64,000 nt of DNA from Acanthococcus lagerstroemiae (lineage: Eukaryota > Arthropoda > Insecta > Hemiptera > Eriococcidae): contig CM063113.1 in assembly GCA_031841125.1 (NCBI GenBank), positions 41,570,197-41,634,196 on the forward strand. Reading direction: 5' to 3'. Below the pieces are notes generated by a model that saw only the letters and a program-made list of their open reading frames with translations, did not search any database and had not been told where the DNA came from. Of the stretch, positions 34,917 through 46,215 are shown piece after piece. How positions within the stretch are numbered: the first letter of the stretch is position 1; each line of letters opens with the position of its first letter. A program made the translations under genes and the position numbers.

Positions 34917-35672
34917 CAAAGGGCATTCAGAAACTACTGTCAGTAAGCCTCAGAAACCGTCCTAAAAAATTTAATTGGAAAAAATCACATTACAATCTTT
35001 CAAAATAATGTCCTTGGGCTCATGCAGCGGCCCAGCGTTCCTGCCATCGCTTGTATATGTTCTGGAAAAATTCATCTCCAAACTGTTTTAAAATCGTCTC
35101 CAAACTTTTTACAACAGCCATATCAGTTGTAAAACGGCGTCCGTGTAAATTTTTTTCAGTTCCGGGAATAGAGCGAAGTCGCATGGAGCGAGATCAGGAC
35201 TATAGGGAGGGTGGGGCAAGACCTGGATACCGTTGAAAAACCTGCGTGAGCACATTCAATAGAAACGACCCGACATCGCCGACTGCTGGGTCTTGCATCA
35301 TGACAACGCGCAACCACATACGACTGGCGCTACCGCTGCGTTCCTGAGAACTACGGCATCCAGGTCTTGCCCCACCCTCCCTATAGTCCTGATCTCGCTC
35401 CATGCGACTTCGCTCTACTCCCGGAACTGAAAAAAATTTACGGGGACGCCGTTTTACGACCGATATGGCTGCTGTAAAAAGTTCGGAGGCGATTTTTAAA
35501 CAGCTTGGAGATGAATTTTTCCAGAACATATACAAGCGATGGCAGGAACGCTGGGACTGCTGCACAGAAGCCCAAGGACATTGTTTCGAAAGATTGTAAT
35601 GTGATTTTTTCCAATAAAATTTGTTAAGACGGTTTTTGAGGCTTACTGACAGTAGTTTCTGAATGCCCTTGG
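34917..35672 (+). mobile_element. mariner-family remnant rearranged into a giant palindrome
   Basis: Flanked by TA on both sides (34915-34916 and 35673-35674). The right arm (about 35358-35672) and left arm (34917-35232) are inverted copies over some 300 bp, starting CAAAGGGCATTCAGAAACTA and ending TAGTTTCTGAATGCCCTTGG. Plus-strand frames in the loop and right arm carry mariner transposase C-terminal motifs: WVLHHDNAQPHT near 35290, then a degenerate LPHPPYSPDLAP-type stretch, then KNLRGRRFTTD near 35430 and KRWQERWDCC near 35537. The left arm repeats the 3' part of the gene antisense. The N-terminal half, including the first catalytic Asp, is missing, so it is dead. Confidence 0.85.
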
Positions 35673-38410
35673 TACTGTCAACTTGATAACAGGAGAGGCG
35701 AATAAGTATGCAATATCGAATACAGGAAAAGCCCTATATTACTGTAAAACATTCGTTAGTTGGCAATTCCAATCATCTGAAAAACTCGACTGGATTAAAT
35801 TTAAATTTCCCAAGTCTACTTTTCACATGCTACAGACGCGTTTAACAAGTTCAAAACTAAGCTCTCAACTCCCTACTCAGAACGCGGAAGGGAAATGAAA
35901 ACTCAGGGTGATAAATGACGTCACGATGGATCTTGACCTAATGCTTGTAGATGGTGAACGAAATTATTTACGCGTATTATTCCCAAAAGTGAAACTTTAT
36001 TAGGTAATGAAAAAAATGTGAAAACAGTGGCGGAACACTTTACAGTTTCCAGACCTGCGAGTCGAGACATTTCATTATTTTCTTAAAACGTATACAAGTA
36101 ACTTTGTAACGCAGAACCTCGACTCGAGATCTCGCCTATAATTTTCAATCAGTTTTTTTGTCTCCCTCGCGGGAATAATATCGACGCGAACCGTGTTTAT
36201 TTACGATCTCTCGATGCGATTATTATTTTTAGCTGATGCGCTCGACTATCAAAAAATCAAGAAAGCTCATAACGCAATATACACGCCACAAGGTCGCCAG
36301 GAAACTTCACAATCACCATCGGCAGAGACTCATTATACTGTGTAAAACCAATTTTACTCAGACATTTCGAAAAAGAGTAGGTACTCGATGTCAGTACAGC
36401 GATGCGGTTCCGCCGAACATCAGCACCGAGTCGCATCAACGACGGTGTCAATTCGGGCAGCTTTATATCCTCGTTCCGATAAAATTCTTTCACAATATTT
36501 GATTTGAGTACGTATACGAATACTATATATACTTATATGTTTACAATTCCAGTCAGCCTTTTGAGGGCAGACGCGCGAAAGAGTAAACAGAAACATGGCA
36601 CACACAAGTGACTTGTTAAGGTAACGAGCGATTCAAATGTGGCACAATTTTCCACCTTCAGGCTGAATTTAAATGAACGCTTAATCCGTTCGCGTGTACG
36701 AGTTAGTATTTACATAATGCGGTATAAGTAAAAAAAATCCGGGAGTACGAAAGTTGATTTTCTACAACAACAACAACAAAGAAAAAAAAACACAAAAAGT
36801 AAAATTTAGTAGGTACATTTGCTAAAAATACTGCCGAAATCTTACTCCAAAGATCTAGTTATTCTTGCATAAATTTGAATACAGAGTGAGCAATTTTTAA
36901 AACAGGAAATTATGTACAGCTTCTTCAGAATGCAGAAGTGTACCGAGGGGCTTTTACTTTAGGCACATTTTCCACTTTCATTCTAATCTTATTGACCGCA
37001 AGGTTGAACAATTCTTAACCGATTCCAACAATGCGTCGACTGAGCTAAGGAACAAGACTACAGGTATCAAGTACATCGAGTAAATGCTCATTGGCTTAGT
37101 TTCACTCGTATACACGGTGATTCAGAAAGATGAGCACATACTGCTATACAGGTCTTTTTGAATCACACAGTATAAAACAGAATTTCTGAAAACTTCTTCG
37201 CAGGACAAGATTTTGACATCCATCCATCCAGCAAAAGATACCTAAATGTATAGTACGTTCTAGGCCCTCGATGTATGTACGCCAAAATCTCGAGCTACCG
37301 CGGAATTATACGGCTGATCATCCTACTGAAAGTGTGTAGCACTGACGTGCGAATTTTCCATCATGAATCAACCCGAATGATGCCAAGTTCTTGAAAGTTT
37401 TGGCTACAATGTGCACAACCGTCAGGCAGAATTCCTCTTTCGTGTTTTCGAGTACGCACAAAGATGTTTAAGCTTTTCGGGTAAGTGTCAAATGGAATAG
37501 TGAGCAGAAACAGAACGACACATTCGAAGTCAACAAGATCATCGACTCTTTCGGTTCTTCACCAACGGAGCAGGATTTCACATCCCAACTTTTGAAAACA
37601 TTTGTATCCTTATTTGGAAGAAAATGACAGGCATCACTTGACCTGTCACACTACAGATAGATTACATTACTGAAGAACTGGTCTACGTATAGGGGGGCTT
37701 TCTAACGCCGAACAACACCAGGGCACGAACACACGGAAGTTGAGCACGGTAATGATCTCAGGTGTCGAGTTACAGATTAGGCCAAGATGAAAAGAAAGAG
37801 CGTCTAACGAGCTACAATCCAACTCCATCTATTTCGCGCACAGTTCCCAATCAAAGAAACAGATCACGATAATTTCAAGCACAAAAATCCAGGCAGGTGG
37901 TGTAATAATTTTCAAGATTTTAACATACCATTTTCAAAACGTAATAGTGGTTTTTAACAAAAAATTAAATAATAATACAAAAATATTTGGCAAAATTTTT
38001 CGAATCTCCATAGTTACAGAGAAACATCACTGATGAAAAATTTCCAATCTCGCTTCCTTCAGTCGAGTAAGTACCATTCCACTATCGCAAATGACAAAGT
38101 CGCAGAGTTACGCTGAACTCAGAACTTCTTCTTTTCTAGTAACATATTTTTGAGGAAGAGCGAGGCAGTTCTCACAGGAAGAAATCTATTCGTACTTTAA
38201 ACTTCCCAAGGTCAACATGCAAAACAAATGAAGGATTTTACTCTCTCAATTCGAAGTATTACTTGCCTAACCCAGCCCTCCCCCCACCCCATTGGTTCAA
38301 CCACTTGCCGATATTTCAGAATATCGTTCAAATTACAGGACAAACCATGAAACAACAGAAGGTACACAAAAAATTCAAATCCAATCAATTTTACCAACAA
38401 ATGCATTAGT
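35673..38410. other. Unassigned DNA
   Basis: No gene recognised. A short (CAA)n run is at 36764-36778. It may be intergenic or 3' UTR of the Go alpha gene. Confidence 0.35.
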
Positions 38411-39658
38411 AGGGTAATGGTACCAAATATCGCCCACCTCAATATCTCGTCTGTTTATGACACGATCTGGCGGATGATTGTGGTACTATGTATATTTTGT
38501 GGTCCTTTCATGCTGTAGAAGAAGTCGCGTTCGGACATCCACGCATAAACATTTTATCGAGTAAAATCTGTTTTGTGAAGTCAGAAAATTTTGCATGTCT
38601 GCTACAAACGAATGATTATTTTCAAATTACGCCGCGGGAAAGATTTAATGAAGGCATTTATCGGTTCCGAACACTCCATACTATCGGGTTCGGGTAAGTT
38701 TTTCTCGTAATTTTCATAAGAAGTTGCATTTTTGAAACTATCTCTGAAAACACTGAGGGTGCCCTAATATCGCACCCTTCAGAATCACGTTAGTCGAATT
38801 TTTTGCAGTATAATGTCGAGTACTGTGGAAACCCGTCAGACTTGGACCCAACAATGCATGGATTATGCAGAAGAAAGTATTCTGAAGAAAGAAATGGGTC
38901 TTTTGAAAGCATCTAATACACACCGTGTACCGAAGTCTACATTGAACGATTCTATTAAACGTGTCAGATAAAACATGCATTTTGATATCCCACTTAAAAA
39001 TTCTCAAATTTGTCCCCCCCCCCGGGTCTCTTCTTGGGTTTTTGGGGAAAGAACCTTGGAAATGAACTCGGGGAGTCGAAAACATAGGTAGATTTCAAGA
39101 CCTTACTCAATAACTTTGAAAAATTACCCCCCCCCCCATTGGCGCCCCTTTTCATTTTTGCGAGAGAATATGTTCGCAGAATTGTATTCCGAGGGTTCAG
39201 AGACCTCCTCCTTCCCCACTGGGAATATTTTTATGAATTCTGTTGTTTTTTTTTGGAACCTGATGTGCAAGTTTATTTCTTTCAACCTCCTCCACCCCCT
39301 TACGACGGAAAAATTGAAAAATAATTAATCCGACTAAGAAAACACCAAGGAATGGAATGGAGCAAACGGGAAAGCTGTACTTTCTAATCTGTGGCTTCGG
39401 CACGACTTCAAAGTTGCGATATCAATACAGGTTGCAGGTGGGCGATATTAGGATACCATTTTTTCGAACTTCGATTTTGGATCTTTGAAGAAAAAGTTCA
39501 ATCACTCCTGAACTTTTTGAACCTGGGACCTCAAAATCGAAGAGGTTGTACCAAAGGGTTCCCTCTACCTTCTCGATGTAAAAGTTTCGGTTTATTTCAA
39601 CTTTAAGGGTGACTTTTGGGGGTTTGAAAAAAAGTGGGCGATATTTAGTACCCTTACC
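38411..39658 (+). mobile_element. pogo-like element with ATATCGCCCAC ends
   Basis: The left end AGGGTAATGGTACCAAATAT + CGCCCAC (38411) and right end GTGGGCGATATTTAGTACCC + TTACCCT (about 39628-39654) form a 27-bp inverted repeat with about three differences. Related GCGATATTA motifs recur internally at 38764 and 39437, so the element may be composite. It contains a pogo/CENP-B-type DNA-binding fragment (38813-38971), but no DDE domain was recognised. TA duplications are not clean. Confidence 0.65.
38813..38971 (+). pseudogene. psq/CENP-B-type helix-turn-helix fragment of a pogo transposase
   Basis: ATG at 38813 opens 52 codons, ending with a stop at 38969-38971. The peptide contains a run of the form ETRQTWTQQCMDYAEESI then HRVPKSTLNDSIKRVR. 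It fits the psq helix-turn-helix consensus (a hydrophobic first helix, then VPxSTLxDxxK) that begins pogo and jerky/CENP-B transposases and would bind the element ends. The domain stops right after the HTH; no further transposase is readable, so this is a relic or a truncated DNA-binding-only product. Confidence 0.65.
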
Positions 39659-41160
39659 CTGTAAAATTTCATTAAAAATCAAATATCTCAGAAAAGATGA
39701 TGAATTTCAATTTTTGGATGGAGCAATGGGAATGCTTGAATTTTTGAGAATCTCAATTTATACGTATTATTTAGTTTACATATTTCCAACAAATATAATA
39801 TTATTCATTTAGCATAAAAGTAAGAGAGAACATTCCATAAAGTTACATTTTTTCCCTGCAATTTCAATATGTATCTGGATAAATTAAACTAGGGAACTAC
39901 AAGTGAACCGAGAGGAGAAATACTCTGAATCAAGATAGTGACGTAATCACAGTGTACATGCAGCAGGGAGGGGATGTTAATTTTGCAACACAAATTCGTG
40001 TTCACTTCAGCTTCGAATTTTCCACCTTTTGTAAACTAATAAAAGCTTCCGAGGTAGGGCTTTCACCAAGTTCTTTGATACGCTTCCGAGCACGAGTTAC
40101 TTTTCACTCGCATATCAACTGGATTCACATCAACAACGAAACTTATGGGCGTGATGAAAAAATCACACAATGATGGGGATTGTTATCTTGGCCCATAAAA
40201 CTTAACGTCATCTAAAAATCCTACCGTGTCAACTTACTCCTTTGGTACGATCGCATGCCAGGTTCTTTGCTCAAGATATGTCGTATTGCATCTGATAAAA
40301 AGGCAATATACGTTACTTGAATGTAAGATGTTCGGCCCAAACTTTCCTACGAATTCCAGTTACACAATCAAGCAAAATGCATGTTCTTCCACGGGAAATA
40401 GGGCATTATAGATGGTTGAAATCGATTTTTCAAATATGGACAGTCGTATCAACCACAGAATAAGATGACATCAAAATTAGATGAATGCGATCAAAAATTT
40501 AGAACTCTCCGTCGGTGTCCTGCATTATTACCCCTTAGGATTTTCCCTCTTCAAACATTATTCTCTCATCCACATGATCCCTAAGTATTCACAATATTGT
40601 TGCGGATGGACAACAGGAAAGGGGTACAACCAGATATAAATCATAAAATATCTCTATACACGTAGAAAGTAACTTATCAGAATTTGAGAACATTTGTCAT
40701 TTAAATATCCACTGAGAGAAAATGTACGACGTAAGTCAAGTGAAATTAAAATGCAAAATTCGAAATTGTCAAGACTGGCTTGATTTTGCTGCAATAACTT
40801 TCAAAGTATTCATGTATGTGCTACAAAACCACTTATGCAGAGAAGATTAGGATTAAGTACCAATTACCAAAAATCCTGGCATTTTTGAACAATATAGGAC
40901 TTCTCTCAAACATTTACAGAAATGTCATGAAGATAACTTTTACCTGAACTACCCATCCACATGAAATATTTTTGCGGCGAACCGTGAAAGAACAATATGG
41001 CTGAGAACTGACTACTATGAACAGAAAACCTTTCGAGAGCCATTCATCCACATCTTCCTCAGTGGTTGGAGCAACTGTCCATAATACCTGCTAAAAATTG
41101 CTGATTTTTCAGCAATTCTAGTTCTTCAGATGAAGAAAACACAAGAAGAAGGATGATTTG
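39659..41160. other. Unassigned DNA
   Basis: No gene, RNA or repeat recognised. Confidence 0.35.
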
Positions 41161-41164
41161 GATA

Positions 41165-41305
41165 CAATTATGAAACGTGCCCGAGCGCTATGAAACGCCA
41201 ATGGCAAACTATGCAAAGAACGAACAAACGGATATCGTGTCGCGCACTCTGCCATTCGATGTCGATAGCGTTCGGGAACGTTTTCATAACGTTTATGTCT
41301 CTTTA
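41165..41305. mobile_element. Small fold-back MITE of about 140 bp
   Basis: TATGAAACGTGCCCGAGCGC at about 41168 pairs with the inverted GCGTTCGGGAACGTTTTCAT ending near 41290, and the pairing continues inward through AATGGCA/TGCCATT. Target duplication is uncertain. Superfamily unknown. Confidence 0.55.
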
Positions 41306-42759
41306 GCTCAGCAACTGGAACAGGCCGGTTGGGCAGAACATCATACACGTCTCACATTTCTCCCTTTCTCCAGCTGCAGCACGACACAGCTTCGCGGCTG
41401 GGCGTCAATCAGCCTATATACCGACTCAATTCCGAAAAAGACTTACTCCACAACTCAGTCCGAATGTGTAACCTGAAATGCAGACAAACTTCGATCAATC
41501 AATGAACACAGACATCGTTGTTCTTTGAAACCAAAATAGTCCTATCTACGATCTAGCCTACTGCGCTGACAACCTATCGCCACACCAACACGTGGTAAAA
41601 CAACAACAAAAAATTTAAGGGAACAAAATCAAATAAATGCATCCAATTGGCCGCACCAAACACGCGCTCAAACCAGTTTGCTAAAAATACAAAAAAAAAA
41701 GACGAGGTACAGGTAAATGCTGGATCAAGAGATTTGATTTTATAGTTTCGAAAAAAGGAAAAAAAAATTATATACTCATCAATTCTAGTTCATAGGTACC
41801 GTACTAATAAATTCAACTTATCACAAAATTATACAGTTTTTCCTTGGCCCCTTTGAAACTTATAGAAACCGACGATTAATAACCTACGCGATTAATCAAA
41901 TTCTGCTATCTGTAAAATAAATGAGGAAGGGAAAAAAAATGCAGTTAGCGTTTGAGTTCTCCAGACTTTCAACAGTGGTAAAATTACGTTAAAAAAAATT
42001 ACATTAACGAGAGGAAACATACACGCACACACCCACACACACACAAATATACGTCACAACATACAAATGGATCTTACGGAAAGTTCACGTTTAAAAATAA
42101 TAAATAATGGTAAATGACAGAGAGAAAAAAAACACATTATATAAGTAAGTAAATAAATATTCATATAATATTCATGTATAATATGTATAGTTAAAATTAT
42201 AACGTATTAAATGCAAAATAAAACAAGTATTTTGGAATAATGGTACTCAACACAGGCTCGTGTTAACAGACAAGTACTTAAACGTTATACATACTTCAAA
42301 CATATATAATCGAGATGTAAGAACATTAGTATCTTAATTCAGTGTATCATCCGAGTGTACCCACGGACACTCGTCGGTGGAAATTGGTTCACTTTACGAT
42401 TCTGGGTCGTCGATCCACCGTACGTCCCCTGATTCGAATACGCACGAGAGCGCCGGGACTGGAGCGCGAAATTTATATAGGCAACATCGACGTGCCAAAA
42501 AGTGCCGCCGATCAGTTGCCTCCATCTCGGGTACATTGCCCCCTGCCCCAAAATGGCATTTCCAGAATCGTACGGCCGTCTCGTTTATACAAGCGCGAAC
42601 GAACACACGCAGTCGTGTCGCTTATAATCGCGTGTACTGAACAACATAATATGCGGAAATACAACGTTTTCAGACACGAAAGAAAGAGTAGAGGAAAAAA
42701 GTGGAATCTAAAATTATGAATTTAAATCTTGATATAATAGGTACGGGTACATACAGCGT
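41306..42759 (-). other. Go alpha 3' region, AT-rich
   Basis: Directly downstream of the Go alpha stop codon, so at least its proximal part is 3' UTR. A (CA)n-like patch is at 42019-42047. I could not fix a polyadenylation site. Confidence 0.45.
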
Positions 42760-42947
42760 TCAATAGAGTCCACAACCTCGCAGATTGTTCGCTATGATAA
42801 CGTCGGTAACAGCGTCGAATACGAATTGTATGTTATTGGTGTCCGTGGCACAAGTCATATGGCAGTAAATTTCTTTAGTAGTTGACTTGTTCTTCGCTTC
42901 GAACTGAGCCTGAATGTACGCGGCCGCCTCTCCGTACTCTTGAGCGC
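42760..42947 (-). CDS. Galphao: G protein alpha-o subunit, last coding exon
   Basis: Go alpha transduces heptahelical receptor signals at the plasma membrane. This exon carries the C-terminus: [20 protein letters not shown], then [18 protein letters not shown], then [11 protein letters not shown], ending [10 protein letters not shown] and a TGA at 42762-42760. The TCAT motif contacts guanine. The Cys four residues from the end is the ADP-ribosylation site of Go/Gi proteins, and the GCGLY ending marks Go rather than Gi. The acceptor is TTGCTTTTGCAG|GC at 42948. Two leading bases join the G left by the upstream exon at 62103 (phase 1), giving PEYTG-AQEY. Length is 188 bp. Confidence 0.97.
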
Positions 42948-43324
42948 CTGCAAAAGCAAATGAACAACACACGATAGAGTAAATGTCACAAATTTACGAC
43001 ACAAAGTTGTAGGTTATGAAATCGAATAACGCCCCAACCATCATCTCCCAGAGTTGGCAAATCAGAAAATTGGCAATTGCTGGTGCTCAGCTGACAAATT
43101 CAGGCACCTTGCGACGTTTCCTTCTATTTTTTCTATTTTTCCCCCTGCCCAACAGCTAGAAACTATTTGCTTTTTTGCTTCAACGGATGGAAAATTTTTG
43201 ATTCTCGCCCCTCCATAAATTTGCTTCTTTACAGCCATGCGAAACACGTGGGTGTGAGGTGGCGCTGTATGCACCGAGTGCTCAGACTTAGCAGTCCATT
43301 GCACTATTTCTCAAGTTGCTGTTA

Positions 43325-46215
43325 AGATCAGCTCATTAGCTTCACTTTTATAGCCAAAGTGAGAATTTTACTTAACTCTATCCCTTTGACTTCACTGGGT
43401 GCTGGATACTCTAGTCCCAATGCTTCGCGTTTTGTCCCGGCTATTGCTGGGCATTGACGTATGATATGGATCGAGGTTTCTTCCTCTTCTCCACAGTACC
43501 TACAGGAGTCGCTTTTTACCACTCCTATTTTACACCACATGTGTTTTTTGGCCCCATGACCAGTTAGTAGTCCGACCATAAGCCTTGCATGCTTCCTGTC
43601 AAGCCCTAATAGGAACTTGGCATACTTACTGGGGGCGTCCCCTATCAATGTTTTGCTGACGTTCACGCCACAGGCCAACCGCCAGTGCATTTCCGTCTGC
43701 ATACTTATTCAAGCCTTTACTTTGGATTTTATGACGCTGTATGCTACAGGAAGACACGGCCTGGGTGTTGCCAGTTCCTTTTTTATGCCCTCCTTCGCTA
43801 GCTTGCCACCGATCATGTTCCCTTTTATGCCGCAGTGTCCCGGTGTCCATAGTATGGTGACACGGTTCTCCTGAACAAGGGTGTACAGTTTGTTAACACA
43901 CTCCGCCACCACCAGGGATGTAGTTTGGTGTGACAGCAGTGCCTTAATAGCCGAGTGACTGTCTGTACAGATATAGATCTGCTTATTAACAAGGCCCTTC
44001 TGCTGGTTTCTATCAATGGCCACCGTGATCGCCATTATCTCTGCTTGGAGGATGGTGACGCCCTCGCTCAGTGCCACTGAACAGTTGTCAGCGCCTTTTG
44101 CATTCGCGATTCCGATTCATACACCCTGATCATTCTTAGAGGCATCTGCAAACCACACAGCCTCCTCTTTTCCTAGAATGCTTGGCCACCTCTTTTCCCA
44201 GGCCTCCCGTGTGGGTATTAGCGCACGGTACGGCTTGTCAAAGAACTGCTCCATCGCGATTCTACCCTTTGGCATCCCAAAGCATCTGTCTATCGTCTCC
44301 GCCCTCTCATATATCCTTCTGTGGCCTGTTTTTTGGGCCTGAAGGTTTGATTGACCCAGACGATAAGCCGCCATTATCGCAACTGTTTCTATAGCAGTGT
44401 GAATTGGTGGCAAGTTTAGGAGCCTTTCCAGTGCCTTCGTTGGCACTGTACTCATTGCCCCCGTTGTCATCACGCACGCGAGCCTTTGCAGGTGATCTAG
44501 TTCCTCTCTGACTTTGGCCAGGTGGACCCGGCCCCACCACACAATGACCGCATATGTAATTCTGGGGCGTATTACACCGGTATATATCTAGTGCATAATT
44601 TTGGGAGAGAGTCCCCAGGTCCTGCCGACATAGGTGCGGCAAGCCCAGAGCCTCAATCCCTTTGCTTATTTTATCTGAGACGTGATCCCTCCAGGAGAGT
44701 TTTTCATCAAGATACACCCCTAAGTACTTCATCTTTCCTGTGAGGACTAACGGTCTTCCCTTTTATTGCACCTTGATCAACTCCTTGCCTTTCCTTTTGC
44801 AGATGAAAAGAGCGATCTCAGTTTTGTCCGGGTCTATCGATCACCCTTTTTTCACACACCATTTTCCCGCACATCGGAGTTCCCACTGCGTTAACTCCGC
44901 GATGGTTCCCGGAAATTTGCCGGTTACCACCACAGCCAAATCATCAGCGTAGCCTTGAGTGTATATTTTTTGACCATTCAACTCCTCCAGTAAACTGTCC
45001 ACCACCAGGCTCCACAGTAGGAGAGAGAAAGAGTACTCCCCCTTGTGAGCAGCCCCTGATGGTCGTTGCATGGATCCATTCTTGTTGGTATGTTATCCGG
45101 ATCTCCCTGCCTTTTAGCATACATACAATCCAGTTTCCTTCCACTCAGGGCTGTTTCTATTGATTCATGAGAGGTCGCGTCAAACGCTCCTTGTATATCT
45201 ATGAATGTTGCCAGGACATAATCTCCGCCAGTCATCTCTCTCTCAATTGCCATAACAAGCGAGTCCAGTGATTTCTCTACTAATCTGACTCAGTGGCGTA
45301 GCCAAGGGGGGATTAGGGGGATGAATCCCCCCCCTTAAGATGAGAATTTTTTATATGCTGGCAGTATTACAGTAAATGCGCAAAATGAAATTTAAATCCA
45401 GATACATAATTGAAAAGCACAACATACTGCTACATCAATGTAAAAACATCTAGTTCATGTTAGGTGCACCCCCACCCCCACCCAAAATTTTGCTGATCCC
45501 CCTCCTTGGAAAAATCCTGGCTACGCCACTGATCTGACTGCCCTACATGCGTGCTGTTTCTCATGCAGTGGGAACCTTTTCAGGGTAACCTCTCTTAGGT
45601 ACCTGTCTATCAGCCTTTCCAAGGTTTTTAGCATGAATGATGAGAGACTTATCGGCCTGTAAGATTTGGCCTTACAGGGAGGGGTCTCTGCCTGGTTTAG
45701 GCAGAAACACCACTCTCACGGCCTTTCACGATTTTGGAATGTGCCCTAGGGCTAATGATGCCCTGAGGACCCTAATGAACGGTCCCATTATGGTCTCTAG
45801 TCATGTTTGTAGGCAGACTGAATAGATTCCATCTGGGCCCGGTGCTTTGTACGGCGAGAATATGTTTACCGCATAACATACCCTGTCTGGTGTAACCACC
45901 TCTTTCGCCGTTTCCCAATCCGTTCCGCTTTGCACACAGTTGGCTCCTGGCTGCGGCTGTGTGTTTTCCATGATTTTTGCTCCCGGAAAGTGTATGTCAG
46001 AGAGGGGCTCTATTGCCTCTCTCGGGGTGGTAGAAAAACCACCTGTTAGGAGTTCGAGTCCTCTTCCACCCTCCTTTCCTAACTTAGAAGTTTTCGCAGG
46101 CGTGCCGTCTCCGGTATCTTTTCTATAGATTCGCAGAAACGTCTCCACCCCTCTGGTTTGGCTTGCTTGACCGCCTTTTTATATGCTTTTTGGGCCTCAT
46201 GATATGAACTTGCGA
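43325..46215 (-). mobile_element. R1/I-type LINE with RT and RNase H, decayed, split by a MITE
   Basis: Reading leftwards on the minus strand in broken frames: RPSIVVASSYHEAQKAYKKA and WRRFCESIEKIPETARLRKL (46120-46225), SPYKAPGPDGIYSVCLQT (45810), FIDIQGAFDATS (45190), RGCSQGGVL (45060) and QGYADDLAVVVTGKFPG (44950), which is the RT catalytic site with both Asp. KYLGVYLDEKLSWRDHV follows at 44730. The RNase H region has FADASKNDQGV, AEIMAITVAID, CTDSHSAIKAL and WTPGHCGIKGN. The end carries the zinc-knuckle-like CRYCGEEEETSIHIIRQC. The 5' part (ORF1, endonuclease) is missing. Several frameshifts are present and the sense is the same as the host gene. Confidence 0.9.
45291..45531. mobile_element. 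hAT MITE, 241 bp, inserted in the LINE
   Basis: Begins CAGTGGCGTAGCCAAGG and ends ATCCTGGCTACGCCACTG. Perfect 8-bp duplication ATCTGACT at 45283-45290 and 45532-45539. It splits the LINE reverse transcriptase frame just before the VMAIEREM stretch, so it is younger than the LINE. It contains C-rich and A-rich tracts only. Confidence 0.95.

Noticed and set aside
35200..35565. 121-codon minus-strand open frame
   Set aside because: It is the antisense of the mariner transposase fragment and its inverted copy.
41118..41476. Two opposing open frames of 76 and 99 codons as genes
   Set aside because: They overlap a fold-back MITE whose inverted arms create similar peptides on both strands; no family match.
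42342..42719. 125-codon plus-strand open frame downstream of the Go alpha stop
   Set aside because: No similarity to any family; lies antisense to the presumed Go alpha 3' UTR; several overlapping frames of similar length are open.
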